Positions 18,452 through 26,885 of a DNA stretch of 54,848 bases are shown here, one piece after another. Below the pieces are notes generated by a model. It was not told where the DNA came from and searched no databases. It saw nothing but the letters and a program-made list of their open reading frames with translations. Origin of the DNA: Desulfamplus sp. (lineage in GTDB: Bacteria > Desulfobacterota > Desulfobacteria > Desulfobacterales > Desulfobacteraceae); contig JADFZJ010000017.1 in NCBI GenBank assembly GCA_015232555.1, positions 1-54,848 of the forward strand, in the 5' to 3' direction. Both the position numbers and the translations under genes were made by a program. Each line of letters starts with the position of its first letter. The stretch's first letter is position 1.

Positions 18452-21400
18452 TTAGTTAAAAAGGGTTGAAATAAAACAGCCTCCACCACCACCTCCATCA
18501 TCTGACGGTTCTGGTGTAACGGGCTGCTGTGTCTTTGGTTTAGTTCCAAAAGCAATTGGATCGCTTATAATGCCATCAGGAACTCCGTCATCATCTCCTG
18601 TGCTGCCGTCCATTAACATCAGATATGCTTTAGTTCTGTCTGAAGAGAAGATTGTATGCTCAGCGTATGAATACCAACCTTTTGATTGACTGTATTTGTA
18701 TGCTGTAAACTCTTCACCTAAAGGCTTTGGAAAATAGATGATTAAATTGGCATCACCACCTTGCACAACTTTAATTTTAAACTCAACAAGTCCATAAAGC
18801 ATATTTTCGGGTTTATTTACGATATCTTTAATTGATTCAGGTTCAATAGGATTGATATAGACAATATCGCCGTCTCCTGAGATTTTTGCTCCAAGATGGT
18901 TAGTATGATCCGAAGTATGAAATGTTATAACATCTTGAGGATAGCCGACAATTCCATTATCTGATATATTTATAAAGAGATCATCAGAAGATCTGTTTCC
19001 ATCTTTATCTACAACAGTTAATCTGAATTTAAGAGAGGGAGAAGAGATTAAATCTATATCAGGAGCAACAAACATTGCATTTTGAGATGAATAATCTGAT
19101 AGTAAAACTTTGTTATTATCGTCTTCAACTATCTGACTCCAGTTCCATGATACAATTCCATTATTACCCTGAAAAGATGAACTTCCATCAAGTATAACAC
19201 CTGTTCCTTCAACAACATCTTTATCACTGCCTGCATCTGCTCTGGCAACATTATCTAAAGAGTCGGTTACTGTTACACTTAAAATCTCCGTGTCATTATA
19301 GTGATCAACAATTCTAAAAGTTGTTTTGCCAATAATTTCTGGAACAATACTTATTTTATTACCAATAATATCTATAGAAGCGATATGAGGATACTCTTTG
19401 TAATAGCGATAAGGCGGAGTTCCACCACTTATACCCACTTCTCCAATCTGCCCAAGCGGAATAGAGATATCACCTATTGAAAGTTGAAGCTGCTGGTTTT
19501 GTTCAGTTGGTCTAATTGTGATCTGTATCGTTTCTGTGGATGTCTTTCCACTACTATTTTTTGCAGTAAAGGATATTTTATGTACACCTTGTGAAAGGGC
19601 TTTTGATATATTTGCACCGTTTCCAATATAGCCATCAATATCAGATGTCCATGCAAGAGATAGTGCTGAAAGTTTTCCATCTAATGCATCATCTGCATAT
19701 CCTGAAAAGTTAATTTTTTCTCCTTCATCAAACACATCTCCATTTTTAGGTGAAGATATTCCAATAATTGGAGACGGTTTTTTTATGGTAATTGAAATAA
19801 AGTCAGAGCCTTTAACTCCATATTTGTTTTCCGCAGTAAATGTTATTAGGTGTTCACCAACTGAAAGTGTGTTGAGCTTTAAAATATTACCAGTTCCAAT
19901 TTGAGATGGATTCTCAATATTTGAAGTCCAAGTAAGCTTGTCACCTTGTATAGCTCCATCTGTATTGTCAGATACCTCTCCTTTAAACTCTATATAGTCA
20001 TTAATATCAAAAGCTGCTCCATCTGACGGGTTCAGAATTGCGACTTTAGGCTCTGCCACAACTGCGATATTTATTATAATTTGACTACTGTCTTGTAATC
20101 CAGTTTTGTCATTTGCAGTAAAAGTGATTGTGTGAGTTCCTTCTGCAAGATTATTTAAAGTCAAAGATGTTCCATATCCTAAGAATCCAGAGATACTTGA
20201 TGTCCATTTAAGGCTGTTACCAGTTAAAGTTCCATCTTCAGTATCTGTTCCGGTTCCTTTAAATTCAATTGAGTTTCCAAATCTATGAGAACTATTATTT
20301 GCAGGGGCGGTTATAAGTGTTGCTGGTGCAGCATTACCCACTTTTATTGTAATATTAGCACTACCAGTAAGACTTTTGCTGTCTGTAGCAGTAAGAGTGA
20401 TTGTATGAGTTCCTTCTGCAAGATTCTTTAAAGTCAAAGATGTTCCATATCCTAAGAATCCAGAGATACTTGATGTCCATTTAAGGCTGTTACCAGTTAA
20501 AGTTCCATCTTCAGTATCAGTTCCAGTTCCTTGAAAGGTTATATCTTTTCCCAAAGAGTGAGAGCTGTTATTGGCTGGGGATGTTATAAGTGCTACAGGT
20601 GATGCTCCAACTACTGTTATATTAATGTATTTACTATCTGTAAGTCCTTGGCTATCTGTAGCAGTTAATGTAATAATATGGGTATTTACAGACAGCGAGT
20701 TTGTGGAAAAAACTCCGCCTGTGCCAATTTCCTCATCTTTATCTGATGTCCATTTAAGGCTGTTACCAGTTAAAGTTCCATCTTCAGCATCAGTTCCAGT
20801 TCCTTCAAATATTATAGTTTCACCTACTTTATATTCTCTTTTATCTGATGGTGGTGCAGTTATAGTTGAAATGGGTGCACTGTTTGTAGAGTTACTAATT
20901 ACTATAGTAATATATTTACTATCTGTAAGTCCTTGGCTATCTTTAGCAGTTAATGTAATGATGTGTGTATTTACAGATAGTGAATTTGTAGAAACAACTC
21001 CGCCTGTGCCAATTTCCCCATCTTTATCTGATGTCCATTTCAGGCTGCTGCCAGTAAGATTGCCATCTTTTTCATCAATGCCAGTTCCTTCAAATATTAT
21101 AGTTTCACCTGTTTTATATGAACTCTTGTCTGATGGTGCAGTTATAGTTGAAATGGGCACATTGTTTGTAGAGTTACTAATTACTATAGTAATATATTTA
21201 TTATCTGTAAGTCCTTGGCTGTCTGCGGCAGTTAAAGTGATGATGTGTGTATTTACAGATAGTGAGTTTGTAGAAAAAACTCCGCCTGTGCCAATCACTC
21301 CATCTTTATCTGATGTCCATTTCAGGCTGCTGCCAGTAAGATTGCCATCTTCCGCATCAGTTCCAGTTCCTTCAAATATTATAGTTTCACCTGTTTTATA

Positions 21401-22396
21401 TGAACTCTTGTCTGATGGTGGTGCAGTTATAGTGGCAGTTGGAGAAGAGTTTTTAGCAACTGTTACAGAAATAGTTGAAATACCATCTTCGCCGCTGCTG
21501 TCTATAGCAGTTAAAGTGATGTTGTGAATGTTCTCAGATAGATTACCAAGTACAAGAGGGGAACCCGTTCCTAAAAATCCATCTTTATCTGATGTCCATT
21601 TCAGGCTGTTACCAGTAAGATTACCATCTTCAGCATCAGTTCCAGTTCCTGAAAAGGTGATTAATTTGCCAACTGCGTGGGAACTATTATTAGCAGGTGA
21701 GGTTATAAGTGCTACTGGTTCAGCATTGCCAACGGTTATTGAAATTTTGTAGATACCAGTTAAGCTTTTGCTATCAGTCGCTGTAAGAGTGATAATATGG
21801 GTTCCTATTGAAAGGTCATTTATAACAAGAGGAGAACCTGTTCCTAAAAATCCATCAATATCTGATTCCCATTTTAGGCTGTTGCCTGTCAGAGGTACGC
21901 CTAAAGTATCTTTTCCTGTTCCTGAAAAGGTGATTGGTTTCCCGAAAGCATGTGAACTATTATCCGCTGGTGAGGTGATCAAAGCCACGGGTAATGTATT
22001 GTTACCCACAACAACAGTCACTTGAGCATATCCTTTTTCTCCATTGCTGTCTGTTGCCACCAAAGAGATAATATGTGTGCCTGGTCCGAGATATGTATCG
22101 TCTCCTGGGGTAATAGAAGTGCTGAACGTTCTCTCAGTCGAAAGATCTCCAGCAATAGAAGAGTGCCACTGATAAGATGATATAGTTGCAGGAGAAGTGG
22201 TAGTTATATTAGCTGAAAAAATAACGCTCGTACCAAGACTCACATAAAATGGATTAGAAGGAGTATTTATTATTACCGTTGGGGGAGCGGAATAAGCCGA
22301 ATTCTTGCCCAAACCAACAAAAATCAACGCCAAACAGCTCACTCCAATCACAACAATAGTATTTTTACAAAAGCTATTCCAATTTAACTTTCTCAT
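18452..22396 (-). CDS. Giant Ig-like repeat surface protein, choice-of-anchor U
   Basis: This 1314-residue exported protein has a signal peptide at about 12-36 (NTIVVIGVSCLALIFVGLG, then SAYSA). Ten tandem bacterial Ig/PKD-like repeats of about 90-100 residues follow, each opening with a form of ITSPANNSSHxxGxxITF and ending in THIITLTATDS. Next are a divergent Ig-like module (LQLSIGDISIPLGQ) and a PKD-like module (ADAGSDKDVVEGTGVILDGS). A choice-of-anchor U type domain (LYGLVEFKIKV, WYSYAE, MDGSTGDDDGVPDGII) follows. The C-terminus is GGGGGGCFISTLFN, like the start of a CFI-box sorting signal but lacking the usual long tail. It is likely a surface filament or adhesin. It lies 35 bp after the next Ig-repeat gene. 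Confidence 0.86.
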   Translation of the reverse strand: MRKLNWNSFCKNTIVVIGVSCLALIFVGLGKNSAYSAPPTVIINTPSNPFYVSLGTSVIFSANITTTSPATISSYQWHSSIAGDLSTERTFSTSITPGDDTYLGPGTHIISLVATDSNGEKGYAQVTVVVGNNTLPVALITSPADNSSHAFGKPITFSGTGKDTLGVPLTGNSLKWESDIDGFLGTGSPLVINDLSIGTHIITLTATDSKSLTGIYKISITVGNAEPVALITSPANNSSHAVGKLITFSGTGTDAEDGNLTGNSLKWTSDKDGFLGTGSPLVLGNLSENIHNITLTAIDSSGEDGISTISVTVAKNSSPTATITAPPSDKSSYKTGETIIFEGTGTDAEDGNLTGSSLKWTSDKDGVIGTGGVFSTNSLSVNTHIITLTAADSQGLTDNKYITIVISNSTNNVPISTITAPSDKSSYKTGETIIFEGTGIDEKDGNLTGSSLKWTSDKDGEIGTGGVVSTNSLSVNTHIITLTAKDSQGLTDSKYITIVISNSTNSAPISTITAPPSDKREYKVGETIIFEGTGTDAEDGTLTGNSLKWTSDKDEEIGTGGVFSTNSLSVNTHIITLTATDSQGLTDSKYINITVVGASPVALITSPANNSSHSLGKDITFQGTGTDTEDGTLTGNSLKWTSSISGFLGYGTSLTLKNLAEGTHTITLTATDSKSLTGSANITIKVGNAAPATLITAPANNSSHRFGNSIEFKGTGTDTEDGTLTGNSLKWTSSISGFLGYGTSLTLNNLAEGTHTITFTANDKTGLQDSSQIIINIAVVAEPKVAILNPSDGAAFDINDYIEFKGEVSDNTDGAIQGDKLTWTSNIENPSQIGTGNILKLNTLSVGEHLITFTAENKYGVKGSDFISITIKKPSPIIGISSPKNGDVFDEGEKINFSGYADDALDGKLSALSLAWTSDIDGYIGNGANISKALSQGVHKISFTAKNSSGKTSTETIQITIRPTEQNQQLQLSIGDISIPLGQIGEVGISGGTPPYRYYKEYPHIASIDIIGNKISIVPEIIGKTTFRIVDHYNDTEILSVTVTDSLDNVARADAGSDKDVVEGTGVILDGSSSFQGNNGIVSWNWSQIVEDDNNKVLLSDYSSQNAMFVAPDIDLISSPSLKFRLTVVDKDGNRSSDDLFINISDNGIVGYPQDVITFHTSDHTNHLGAKISGDGDIVYINPIEPESIKDIVNKPENMLYGLVEFKIKVVQGGDANLIIYFPKPLGEEFTAYKYSQSKGWYSYAEHTIFSSDRTKAYLMLMDGSTGDDDGVPDGIISDPIAFGTKPKTQQPVTPEPSDDGGGGGGCFISTLFN
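20117..20559. repeat. 273-bp direct repeat inside the Ig-repeat gene
   Basis: Two segments, near 20117-20286 and 20390-20559, are almost identical over about 150 bases. They are offset by exactly 273 bp (91 codons), one Ig module. Three further modules near 20620, 20900 and 21180 share other long, near-identical stretches. Nucleotide identity this high suggests recent duplication or gene conversion. Confidence 0.75.
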
Positions 22397-22431
22397 AAGA
22401 ACTTCACCTCGTTATATTTTTCCTCTTTTTA

Positions 22432-24210
22432 TTAATTAGTAGTCGGCACTGTAATAGTTGCCTCAAGTCCATCTTCATCAATCTCTATATTACGGCTGGT
22501 AACGCCTGTGCTTCCCATGCTGTCAGTGGCAACAAGCGTTATCGAATTTATGCTGCCTGCTGCAAAATTTGAAAGATTTACACGTACAGCAGACGTCAAC
22601 CCGCCAGAACCTGCTACCTCCTGAGATGAAAGTTTTTCTGCCTGATTAGTGCTGTACCATTCAAGATGCTCACTTGTAAGCGAACCATCTTCAGCATCCC
22701 TTGCGGTTCCGTAAAAAGTAATAAAACCTGATGCTGGGAGAATAGTTTCTGTAGTTGGTGGATAGATAATTTCAGGAACAGGAGGCGTATTGGCTCCAAT
22801 ATTGATAATCACAGAATCAATGCCAGAAGCTCCCCACTCGTCTTTTGCCTCCAACGTGATAATATGTTCGCCATTAGTCATAGGTTTATTTCCAAGAGCA
22901 TCTACATTATCTGTTTTGATGTTAAGACTTTCACCAGTTCCAAGAAGTCCGTCAATTTGCGAATGCCACTCAAGGCTTTTGCCAGAAAGGTTTCCGTCTT
23001 CAGCATCTGTGGCAGTGCCCTGAAAATTTATAAACTCTCCCGGGGCAAAAGTTTTGCAAAGGGTATTTGTATCAGGGCAGGTGTCAGGCGGATTTACAAT
23101 CACTGCTGTTGGATTACTGTTCTCAACCTTGATTTTAATAAATGCTTGTGCTGTTCCTGCACTTCCAGTTGCTTTAAGGTAAATTGTGTGTTCTCCCTCT
23201 TTCAAAGGCTCGTAATCAAGAGATTCCACACTTCTTGTGTTGAGCTTAAATTCAGTTCCAGTAAAGAGCTTTCCGTCTTTGGAAGATATCCACTCTAATT
23301 TTTCACCTGTAATTGCAGTGCCGTCATAGTCAGTTGCATTTCCGACAAAGTTAATAATATCGCCTGCATTGACATCGTATGGTGTGGCAGCCTCTTGATC
23401 AGCGTTTGTATCAGCAGTTGAGTCAGATGTATAATTGTTGCTGTCAGCAGGACTTGTAATGCGGACAGTAGGAGCAGACGGCTCTGCCTCTCCAATAGTA
23501 ATGATAATAAAGGCACTTCCGCTGTTTCCTTTGGAATCTTTAGCCGTAAGAGTTATTGTGTGCTGCCCTTTTGATAGAATGTTGCTGGTTATAGTTGTTC
23601 CTGTTCCCATAGCACCGTCAATGTCTGAACTCCATAAAAGAGATGAACTACCAATATCAACACCTTTAGAGTCTTTTGCACTGCCTGTAAAAGTTATGTT
23701 CTCTCCTGTGTTAAAGGTTAAATCACCCGCAGGAGCTGTTATAGTTACATCAGGCGGAGTAGTTGATGCAGAAGAATCTCCAACTGTAACGGTTATGGAA
23801 TCAGCATCGACTGTGTTGCCCTTACTATCAGAAAGGGTAACTGTGATTTTGTGTGTTCCAGTCGTTAATGTGGCTGAGTTAAAATTGGCTGTAGTTCCAA
23901 CAGCTCCATCTAAACTTGAGTTCCAAGTATATGTATAGGTTTCAGTTGCCACAGCATCAGATATCTTGCTGACAAATGCAATAGAGTCGCCTTCAATAAA
24001 AGCCTGATTATTGGTGGGTGTAATTATTGCAATGCCTGCCGGCGGAGTCTCTGGTGCTACTGTGCTGTCGCCGCTGTCCCCGCTTGTAGCAACTATTGTG
24101 AAAAGACCAGTAATAATTGAGATTATTACTCCTATAAATTTTACAGCTTGTTTGCGATTGTTCTTAAAACCTTTAAAATCTCTATTGTTGGGGGGATTAA
24201 TTTTAATCAT
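22432..24210 (-). CDS. Ig-like repeat exported protein
   Basis: This 592-residue protein has a basic N-terminus, then a hydrophobic segment (FIGVIISIITGLFTIVA, about 26-42) acting as signal peptide or anchor. No lipobox Cys is seen. At least five Ig/PKD-like modules follow, opening at AIITPTNNQAF, TITAPAGDLTF, RITSPADSNNY, VIVNPPD and EIIYPPTTET. They carry the same TDAEDGxLxGxxLEW and GEHxITLxAxD motifs as the larger neighbour downstream. It ends without a recognisable anchor (EATITVPTTN). The gene pair probably arose by duplication and module exchange. The role is likely at the cell surface; no ligand can be inferred. Confidence 0.82.
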   Translation of the reverse strand: MIKINPPNNRDFKGFKNNRKQAVKFIGVIISIITGLFTIVATSGDSGDSTVAPETPPAGIAIITPTNNQAFIEGDSIAFVSKISDAVATETYTYTWNSSLDGAVGTTANFNSATLTTGTHKITVTLSDSKGNTVDADSITVTVGDSSASTTPPDVTITAPAGDLTFNTGENITFTGSAKDSKGVDIGSSSLLWSSDIDGAMGTGTTITSNILSKGQHTITLTAKDSKGNSGSAFIIITIGEAEPSAPTVRITSPADSNNYTSDSTADTNADQEAATPYDVNAGDIINFVGNATDYDGTAITGEKLEWISSKDGKLFTGTEFKLNTRSVESLDYEPLKEGEHTIYLKATGSAGTAQAFIKIKVENSNPTAVIVNPPDTCPDTNTLCKTFAPGEFINFQGTATDAEDGNLSGKSLEWHSQIDGLLGTGESLNIKTDNVDALGNKPMTNGEHIITLEAKDEWGASGIDSVIINIGANTPPVPEIIYPPTTETILPASGFITFYGTARDAEDGSLTSEHLEWYSTNQAEKLSSQEVAGSGGLTSAVRVNLSNFAAGSINSITLVATDSMGSTGVTSRNIEIDEDGLEATITVPTTN

Positions 24211-24247
24211 GTTAATCGTGCCTCTCTTTTCTTTGGTTTAGCAACTT

Positions 24248-24469
24248 TCAGGCTGCTTTATAAATTACGGGACAATAGCGGGGTTCTGGTATTGGTTTAC
24301 CAGATGATTTACACACATCAAGCCATGCCTGTTTTGCTTTTAATACCTCTTCCAATGCTTCTTGCGGAGTGTTTCCAAAAGCAGAACAATATTTTAAATC
24401 TGGTATATCTGCGATATAACCCTCATCATTTTTACTGTAAAATATATTAATGTGATAGTAATCTTCCAC
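24248..24469 (-). CDS. hicB: HicB-family antitoxin
   Basis: This 73-residue protein has the HicB fold signature: a strand pair YYHINIFYSKNDEGYIADIPDL, then the helix FGNTPQEALEEVLKAKQAWLDV, then PIPEPRY. The start is GTG at 24469, supported by GAGGA six bases upstream. It is only the partial-RNase-H core and lacks the C-terminal DNA-binding extension of longer HicB proteins, so autorepression may be weak or absent. It follows hicA with only 2 bp between them, the usual toxin-first order. Confidence 0.88.
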   Translation of the reverse strand: MEDYYHINIFYSKNDEGYIADIPDLKYCSAFGNTPQEALEEVLKAKQAWLDVCKSSGKPIPEPRYCPVIYKAA

Positions 24470-24471
24470 TT

Positions 24472-24723
24472 TTAATCCTCTTTCATTTCAAGGTTGTACC
24501 TTTCAATTATTTCCAATAGTTGTTTTATCTGATAATCTTTTGCTTTGCCTTTTACGTCTTGTAAATTAAGCAGCTCAACCACTTGAGGGTGGGAATAAAT
24601 ATTATGGCTGCCATTTATGCGTGATAATTTGAATCCAAATGACTCCGCACAGCCAGTTGCTTCTGAAAATCTTATATTTTTAGAATTGGAAAGAAGTTTA
24701 GTCAGTAATTTTGTTTTATTCAT
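24472..24723 (-). CDS. hicA: HicA-family toxin (mRNA interferase)
   Basis: This is an 83-residue protein. The ATG at 24723 is preferred to longer in-frame starts because it gives a normal HicA length and overlaps the stop of the upstream membrane-protein gene as ATGA. The dsRBD-like fold has AESFGFKLSRINGSHNIYSHP with the catalytic His in GSHNIY, followed by GKAKDYQIKQLLEII, typical of one HicA subgroup. HicA cleaves mRNA, and HicB, encoded just downstream, neutralises it. The pair sits inside the surface-protein island and may stabilise it (inference). Confidence 0.86.
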   Translation of the reverse strand: MNKTKLLTKLLSNSKNIRFSEATGCAESFGFKLSRINGSHNIYSHPQVVELLNLQDVKGKAKDYQIKQLLEIIERYNLEMKED

Positions 24724-25232
24724 TTGTAGTATTTTAGCATTAAGTATCCAAATAGACCACCTACAAAAATGGCGGCAATATCCCAAAAATCAAAGCACCC
24801 TGCAATGAAATAATCATCAACGGTTTTTAGCAACTCATATTGCTCAAACCAGTCTGGTACAAGTTTGACTGCAATAGTGTCAAAATATTGACCAATCTCA
24901 AACAGAACATTGACAACAGCCCAAATCATCGCAGCAGCAAGGCAGCCTCTTTTGGATTCTCCGATAAACGCTCCTGTAATCATGGTAAAAGAGAATGTGT
25001 GCAAAAATGAAGCCATACTTTTGTCTAAACTTCCAAACATGTCTGGAAAAGTTGAATATATGGATTGCCCAATCGTGTATAAAAATTTTCGTACAAACCA
25101 TGTAGATTCAGGCGGACGATCACTTAAGTATATGATACTACCTACAATCAATCCAGTAAAACCTATTGCAATATGTAGATACTGAATAGAACTCGTTTGA
25201 GGAATTTTTTTAATAATATCGTGCTTGTTCAA
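24720..25232 (-). CDS. VanZ-like membrane protein
   Basis: This protein is 170 residues from a TTG start at 25232; no upstream in-frame start is available, because a TAG stop lies just before it. About four membrane helices are visible (LHIAIGFTGLIVGSIIYL, SFTMITGAFIG, LAAAMIWAVVNVLFEIGQY, FWDIAAIFVGGLFGYLML). The pattern of a helix-borne His (FLHTFSF), FEIGQYF and a late Asp followed by a Gly-rich helix resembles VanZ-family proteins. The function is unknown. Its stop overlaps hicA, so all three small genes are probably one transcript. Confidence 0.6.
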   Translation of the reverse strand: MNKHDIIKKIPQTSSIQYLHIAIGFTGLIVGSIIYLSDRPPESTWFVRKFLYTIGQSIYSTFPDMFGSLDKSMASFLHTFSFTMITGAFIGESKRGCLAAAMIWAVVNVLFEIGQYFDTIAVKLVPDWFEQYELLKTVDDYFIAGCFDFWDIAAIFVGGLFGYLMLKYYK

Positions 25233-25259
25233 ATCTTCACTCTATATTTTACCCCTGCT

Positions 25260-26837
25260 TTAAATCATCAAACTCAATCCATGCTCTTCGGATTTTAGCA
25301 ATTCATTGATGATTGATTTTTCAGCCAACTTTTCAGGCTCAACCACACGGCACTCTATTCTGTGAACATTGTATTCATGAGTCTGTAGCCTCTCTTTGAG
25401 TTCTGGAAGCATAGAGTTGAAAAAATCGGCAGTCTCTTGATCAGCAACCTGAAATCCTCCAGTGATGTTGTTTTTAAGCACAGAAAAATCAGCTCTGACT
25501 GGTCCAAGATTGGTCATATCTAAGAAAAGAGAGACTTTAAGCAGAGAGTTCTCTTTTGAAGAGCCGTTTTCATCATCTTTATCTTTCTGCCCAAGATCAA
25601 TCAAAAGCTGACCAAAGCTGAATTGATCTCCGCTGAACAGAGGAAACGGAATTATATATTTGCCTGATTCTGAAAGATGGCTGTTGAGCAGTTGCACATT
25701 CTCAAGATTCTGGACAAATTCCTGAAATGAATGAATATCGTTTAAAGAGATTGATTCAGATGCTTCAAAACCTGAATTGGCTATAAAATTTAATACAGCT
25801 CCTTTTATATCTTCTTGAATAAAGGCGGCGGAATTAGCAGAAGAAGATTTAGTGGGAAAAGGTGCAATTTGGACAGAATTACTATTTTGGGGACTCTCGG
25901 TTGACTCAAATGATGATGAAGTTGAAGTCAAAAACGAAGTCGAAGTTGAAATTGAAGAAGATGATGATGATTGAAGTTTTTGAGAAATAGATTCAGATTT
26001 TTGTGATGTAGCTGAAAAATTTTTCATTTTTACTATATCTGCAAGTTTACTCTCCATCAAAATGCCGCTTTTTTGGAGCAATCGAGGTAAAAAATCAACT
26101 TCCACATTTTCTGACTTGAGTGCAACCGACATTAATAAATTTTTGATATCTGCTTTATCCATAAAAGGTTTATCTGTCGGAATCCGTTCTATTACATTTT
26201 TTAAAATTAATTTATCAGGCTGTAATGCTACTAAAGAATTTTTTGTAAGTTCAGAGGATTCTTTGGTTAAAACTGAAATCTCTTTTTTTGTAAGCTCAGA
26301 GGATTCTTTGGTTAAAACTAAAATCTCTTTTTTTGTAAGTTCAGGAGAGCCTTTAGTTAAAATTGAAATCTCTTTTTTTGTAAGCTCAGGGGATTCCTTG
26401 AGATTTGGAAAGAGTGCTGCTGCAAGTTTGGTAAATCCTTCAAAAGGTTGATTTTTTGCAAAAAACTGTAATGCAGAATCTGAAAGACGGGACAGGCTGC
26501 TATTAGGAACAGAGGTTGAGTGTATAACTCCTTGTGATATAACTTTTTCAGGTATTACCTTTAAAATATTCAGATGACCCTGATCCGTAACTTTAAGCTG
26601 AATAGTATCTCCTTTTGCTAAATTTGCTTTTGCCAAATTGGGAGATTCAGATGTGTCAGCAATAACTTTTTTACCTAAAATTAAAAGCTCTGCCTTTGAA
26701 GGGGATATCAATTTAAGCACTTTTGCATCAACAACCTGATTTTTTTCAAGAATGGGAAGAAGGGATTTTTTAAGAAGTGCCTCTGCATTATTCAATTTTA
26801 AGTCTGGTAAGGAGAGCATATTTTTTATCAAATTCAA
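25260..26837 (-). CDS. Second flagellar hook-length control-like protein (FliK2)
   Basis: This is a 525-residue protein from a TTG start at 26837, supported by GGAGA seven bases upstream; the ATG six codons later has no ribosome site. Residues 30-110 include a strand-rich region (VVDAKVLKLISPSKAELLILG). The middle is Ser/Thr-rich and holds a 15-residue repeat (ELTKKEISVLTKESS). The C-terminus (about 400-510) matches the FliK hook domain: LLKVSLFLDMTNLGPVRADF, then ADQETADFFNSMLPELKERLQ and VHRIECRV. It is distinct from the large FliK at 47116-49794. In related bacteria such proteins often pair with FlhX. Here FlhX is encoded about 6.9 kb further along the strand. Confidence 0.8.
   Translation of the reverse strand: MNLIKNMLSLPDLKLNNAEALLKKSLLPILEKNQVVDAKVLKLISPSKAELLILGKKVIADTSESPNLAKANLAKGDTIQLKVTDQGHLNILKVIPEKVISQGVIHSTSVPNSSLSRLSDSALQFFAKNQPFEGFTKLAAALFPNLKESPELTKKEISILTKGSPELTKKEILVLTKESSELTKKEISVLTKESSELTKNSLVALQPDKLILKNVIERIPTDKPFMDKADIKNLLMSVALKSENVEVDFLPRLLQKSGILMESKLADIVKMKNFSATSQKSESISQKLQSSSSSSISTSTSFLTSTSSSFESTESPQNSNSVQIAPFPTKSSSANSAAFIQEDIKGAVLNFIANSGFEASESISLNDIHSFQEFVQNLENVQLLNSHLSESGKYIIPFPLFSGDQFSFGQLLIDLGQKDKDDENGSSKENSLLKVSLFLDMTNLGPVRADFSVLKNNITGGFQVADQETADFFNSMLPELKERLQTHEYNVHRIECRVVEPEKLAEKSIINELLKSEEHGLSLMI
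26240..26405. repeat. 45-bp tandem repeat in fliK2
   Basis: Four copies begin with TTTGTAAG(T/C)TCAG at an exact 45-bp period (GTAAG at 26245, 26290, 26335 and 26380). They encode 15-residue units of the ELTKKEISVLTK type on the minus strand. Adjacent copies are nearly identical, so copy number may vary between strains. Confidence 0.85.
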
Positions 26838-26885
26838 GGCGATATCTCCATTTTTTCAAAAGTTACTTTTCTCTATTTCCAAAAG

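Noticed and set aside
20571-22025. Long plus-strand open frames (318, 74 and 85 codons) over the Ig-repeat gene
   Set aside because: They are antisense to a clear repeated coding sequence, and their own repeats mirror it. They have no ribosome site or known domain.
14934-24210. Cellulosome or plant-polymer degradation locus
   Set aside because: Cohesin and dockerin modules are present, but there are no glycoside hydrolase, carbohydrate-binding or scaffold-repeat domains.
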